Shown one piece after another: positions 61,521 to 64,000 of a stretch of DNA of 64,000 bases (position 1 is its first letter; each line of letters begins with the position of its first letter). The notes below the pieces were generated by a model. That model was not told where the DNA came from. It searched no databases and saw only the letters and a list, made by a program, of their open reading frames with translations. Source of the DNA: Hyalella azteca (Eukaryota > Arthropoda > Malacostraca > Amphipoda > Hyalellidae); NCBI RefSeq assembly GCF_000764305.2, contig NW_025941759.1:1-64000 (forward strand), read 5' to 3'. The translations under genes and the position numbers were made by a program.

Positions 61521-61527
61521 TTAAAAA

Positions 61528-61625
61528 AAAGGTCAAGGTCAAAGGCATTAATAAAGGTCAAGGTCAAGGCATTAATAAAGGTCAAGGTCAAGGCATTAAT
61601 AAAGGTCAAGGTCAAGACATTAATG
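61528..61625. repeat. 24-bp minisatellite of AGGTCAAGGTCA, about 4 units
   Basis: Units of AAAGGTCAAGGTCAAGGC followed by ATTAAT repeat at 24 bp. Each unit contains two AGGTCA half-sites and a TCAAGGTCA, which is the extended nuclear-receptor monomer site (FTZ-F1/ERR type). Any regulatory role is inference. Confidence 0.88.
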
Positions 61626-61806
61626 TCATGACTCATGAGCTTATGATCTCCATGCTTATGAGCAAATTAAAATATTTATATTCTATAAAATTACCTTCAA
61701 TTCCATTTTACTGTGCTTAATAGAATTTTATAAGATATGCTTCCTTCCTCAGATAATTTTATTTTAAATTATATTAATTTATAGGGTTTAATTGAGTAAT
61801 TACAAC

Positions 61807-62503
61807 ATGAGGAACTGGGCAGACAAACCTAGGTGCTCAATATGTCAGGTAAGAGTAACTTGGTCAAATTATTAAGACATTATTCGCACTTATTTAAATT
61901 AAAAAATTAAAGGGTGTGAATGAAAAATAATTTTTTAAAGATTGTGTTGTAAAATGATTGTGTTGTAAAATAATTATTGTTCTTAAGCCTGAAGTAATTA
62001 TTGCCCCAACAATGTATCCATGTTTAACCATATCCATGTTTAACCACAGCTCTATTATTGAGATATTTTCTGCCATATTGTGTTTTAGTTTACCAATATT
62101 CAACCCAAAAATCTAACAAATTTCCCTCATAGAACTAGAATGCTACTATATAGTTATATATAGTACTGAATATGTATTTCATAGCTTGGTAAATTAGAAA
62201 GAGCATCATGTTCTCAAATATCTTATCTTCATTGGTGAAAAATTTGACTCAATATAATTTTTTGTATTTGTATATGCTTGATTCATAATCTATGTACAAA
62301 TTTATCTTAATTTTCAATATCAAAATCACTACCACTCTCAAAATTATAGAAAAAATTTCATATAAAGGTAAAAACTTAGATTATTTGAAATAAATTTCAT
62401 ATGTGGTGCTGAGTTGTTCTCACTTCCGCAGAAGGAGTTTGTGGACATGACAATGAAGGATCAACACCTGACTTCCCTGCAGCACCGGAAGCGTGTCATG
62501 CAG
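61807..62503 (+). CDS. 5' exons of a C2H2/U1-type zinc-finger protein (incomplete)
   Basis: Exon 61807-61848 (ATG ... CAG, donor GTAAGA) joins in phase 0 to 62432-62503 (acceptor TTCCGCAG). The 38 residues read MRNWADKPRCSICQ then KEFVDMTMKDQHLTSLQHRK and RVMQ. This is an exact C-x2-C-x12-H-x5-H finger (C10, C13, H26, H32) of the matrin/U1 kind, usually RNA- or dsRNA-binding. The finger is built only when the two exons are spliced. The next donor would be GTCTTC, which is weak, and repeats plus an adapter junction follow. The rest of the gene is not found. The exact orthologue is not recognised. Confidence 0.55.
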
Positions 62504-62715
62504 GTCTTCTATACCAGGCACAGGTGGGGTTACATGGGTGCAGGTGTTATACAGGTCTCTTATACACATCTAGATGTGTATAAGAGACAGGGGTTACACA
62601 GGTGTCATGCAGGTCTTCTATACCAGGCACAGGTGGGGTTACACAGGTGCAGGTGTTACACAGGTGCAGGTGTTACACAGGTACAGGTGTTACACAGGTG
62701 TGGATCTGTTGGTAG
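62480..62715. repeat. ACAGGTGCAGGTGTT tandem repeats with duplicated exon end
   Basis: GTGTCATGCAGGTCTTCTAT then ACCAGGCACAGGTGGGGTTA occurs at 62493 and again at 62600. From 62640 units of CACAGGTGCAGGTGTTA repeat at about 15-16 bp. The adapter at 62555-62590 sits in the middle. Confidence 0.75.
62555..62590. other. Tn5/Nextera mosaic-end junction (library adapter contamination)
   Basis: Contains GTCTCTTATACACATCT directly followed by AGATGTGTATAAGAGACAG. This is the 19-bp Tn5 mosaic end in inverted back-to-back form, as in Nextera mate-pair junctions, with the first two bases of the left copy trimmed. It produces the well-known artefact peptides SYTHLDVYKRQ and MCIRDR. It is not genomic. 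Confidence 0.96.
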
Positions 62716-62965
62716 CAAGCGTCGTCCGAACCATTATGTACCTGCGGAAACTAACGTGTACAATAGTAGCAGGTCTTGTCAGTATGCATTTTACCCTTAG
62801 CTTGCATAGACCCCAAATCCGCCTCTACTGCTGCCAGTACATATGTTCCTAGCCAACTTGTGTTATATTATGTGTTGTGCTGTGGTAACACTTATACATG
62901 GTGCCTTGGTATTGAACTGCTAATAGAATGGCTCAGTATCGCGTTCCTGATTAGCTGAATTTTGA
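62716..62965. other. Nothing recognised
   Basis: Short sequence after the tandem repeat with no protein-like segment. Confidence 0.4.
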
Positions 62966-63410
62966 TGAACCGAAGTGGGATTCATGGAGGAAACTTACGA
63001 AGTTTGTTAGTGGGGATGATGAGATTCAGCAGGTCTCCAGCCTTAAATATTGTACGAGTAATGATTAGTAAGACGTTACGATAACATTCAATCTGACAGC
63101 AGAAGAGCAGAAGAATTTTGTGACTGTTCTTGGTAGGTTCGACGAGTATTTCAAGCCTAAATTGAACATCATAAGGCCGAGGCGTCAGTTCCATGCAGCG
63201 TGGGAAACAGCTGGTAGCTGGCAAGTCCGAGTAAAACTTCTTGAAAGGTCTTTTCGTATTGGCGGAAGATTGTGAATTTGGAACAGCGAAGAAAGCGCGA
63301 ATACGGGATCAGTTCGTCGCAGGTATAGCCGACCAGAAGCTGCCTAAGAAACTTGAGCACCTTTATGTCAGCCACCAGGGTGAACACACACTAGATCTTG
63401 TCATAGTATA
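62966..63410 (+). mobile_element. Degenerate Ty3/gypsy gag, first part
   Basis: + strand reads, in broken frames: FDEYFKPKLNIIRPR, then a segment ending ARIRDQFVAGIADQKLPKKL. IRDQFVxGIxDxxLxxKL is the usual motif near the end of the gypsy gag capsid. Frameshifts and stops show that it is a relic. Confidence 0.65.
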
Positions 63411-63411
63411 G

Positions 63412-63613
63412 TATAGTATCTTCGGCATTGAAGAATAGGCCTGTCACCGATTCTTGTATATTTCTTGACTAGACTGGCCTTTTGATCAAGTCTTTTCAAC
63501 GGACGGTATGTTTAGAATCGTTTCTATAGATTTCAGATGTTCCGTTGGATACGAGGCATTTTAGGACTAAACATATGCTCCTGCATGGCCTTGTCTAGTC
63601 TGTTCTTGAACTG
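63412..63613 (-). mobile_element. LINE 3' end inserted in the gag relic
   Basis: CTTCGGCATTGAAGAATAGGCCTGTCACCG opens the reverse-complemented 3' end, followed by TCCTGCATGGCCTTGTCTAG and CTGTTCTTGAA. It matches 57590-57790 reversed. The gag-like sequence resumes after it. Confidence 0.75.
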
Positions 63614-64000
63614 TCATTGAATAAACGCGCTCGTAATGCGAGGTGAGAGTCGCACTACGCCTCAAGAAAGAAGACAAACGAACCTGCAGGAAATGTGTTT
63701 GCAATCCGCGAAAACCATCGCCTGCCGAGGGTTGCGCTTCAACCAGATATAGCCGGACCGGAACTAGATAGCCGCACCGGAACTAGATAGCCGGACCGGA
63801 ACTAGATAGCCGCACCGGAACTAGATATAGCCGGTCATTCCGGACCGGAATGACGGGAAATGTTCCTGCTGTGGCTTTGAGCCTACACTTTCAAAAAATG
63901 TTAAGAGATCGTAAGTTCATCAGCCAATCATTGACGGCCTTTCAAGCAAAATCCACCAATAATAGATAAGAAAATAGAGCGTAAGTACTTACGTTCACTT
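63614..64000 (+). mobile_element. Gag relic continuation with a 19-bp minisatellite
   Basis: 63746-63845 holds about four copies of CCGGAACTAGATAGCCG(G/C)A. After it, GGGAAATGTTCCTGCTGTGG reads GKCSCCG, resembling the start of a gag zinc knuckle. The remaining part is unassigned. Confidence 0.5.

Noticed and set aside
62414..62800. 128-residue ORF containing SYTHLDVYKRQ
   Set aside because: It crosses the Tn5 adapter; only the first 24 codons after the acceptor are credible.

Overview
This is a eukaryotic nuclear window, AT-rich and full of repeats. Its genes have conserved GT-AG introns of 100 bp to more than 20 kb. Protein content, gene style and repeats fit an arthropod, most likely a crustacean. 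That placement is an inference, and no species can be named from the sequence. No prokaryotic operon, CRISPR array or rRNA gene is visible.

Layout. (1) 405-6452, + strand: a complete 12-exon TBC1D22-type Rab GTPase-activating protein. (2) 6453-12535: intergenic DNA with a 44-bp minisatellite and a LINE 3' remnant. (3) 12536-41553, + strand: a complete 9-exon two-pore-domain (K2P/TWIK-like) potassium channel. Its second intron (20.6 kb) contains, on the opposite strand, a complete 5-exon secreted Cu/Zn superoxide dismutase (17057-33758) with a long His-rich C-terminal tail. (4) 41554-48988: intergenic, with a transposase relic (43684-44013) and an alternating A/B satellite (44866-46345) between two direct copies of a TIR-bearing repeat. 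(5) 48989-55802, + strand: SNU13/NHP2L1, a U4 snRNP and box C/D snoRNP protein, with a probable ATG-only first exon and a 6.2-kb intron carrying a hAT-type element. (6) 55803-64000: LINE 3' ends, foldback elements, a head-to-head Tc1 palindrome, an AGGTCA minisatellite, two exons of a C2H2/U1-type zinc-finger gene, a Tn5/Nextera adapter junction (assembly contamination) and a degenerate Ty3/gypsy gag interrupted by a LINE.

How the genes relate. The genes do unrelated housekeeping or membrane jobs (Rab regulation, K+ leak, extracellular superoxide removal, RNP assembly) and do not form a functional cluster. The most notable biology is the SOD: all metal ligands are intact, it has a signal peptide, and a 178-residue tail holds about 33 histidines. 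The most notable structural theme is repeated tandem duplication of exon/intron boundaries (2647-2834, 5155-5284, 35328-36100, 62491-62642). The adapter at 62555-62590 means continuity there should be distrusted.
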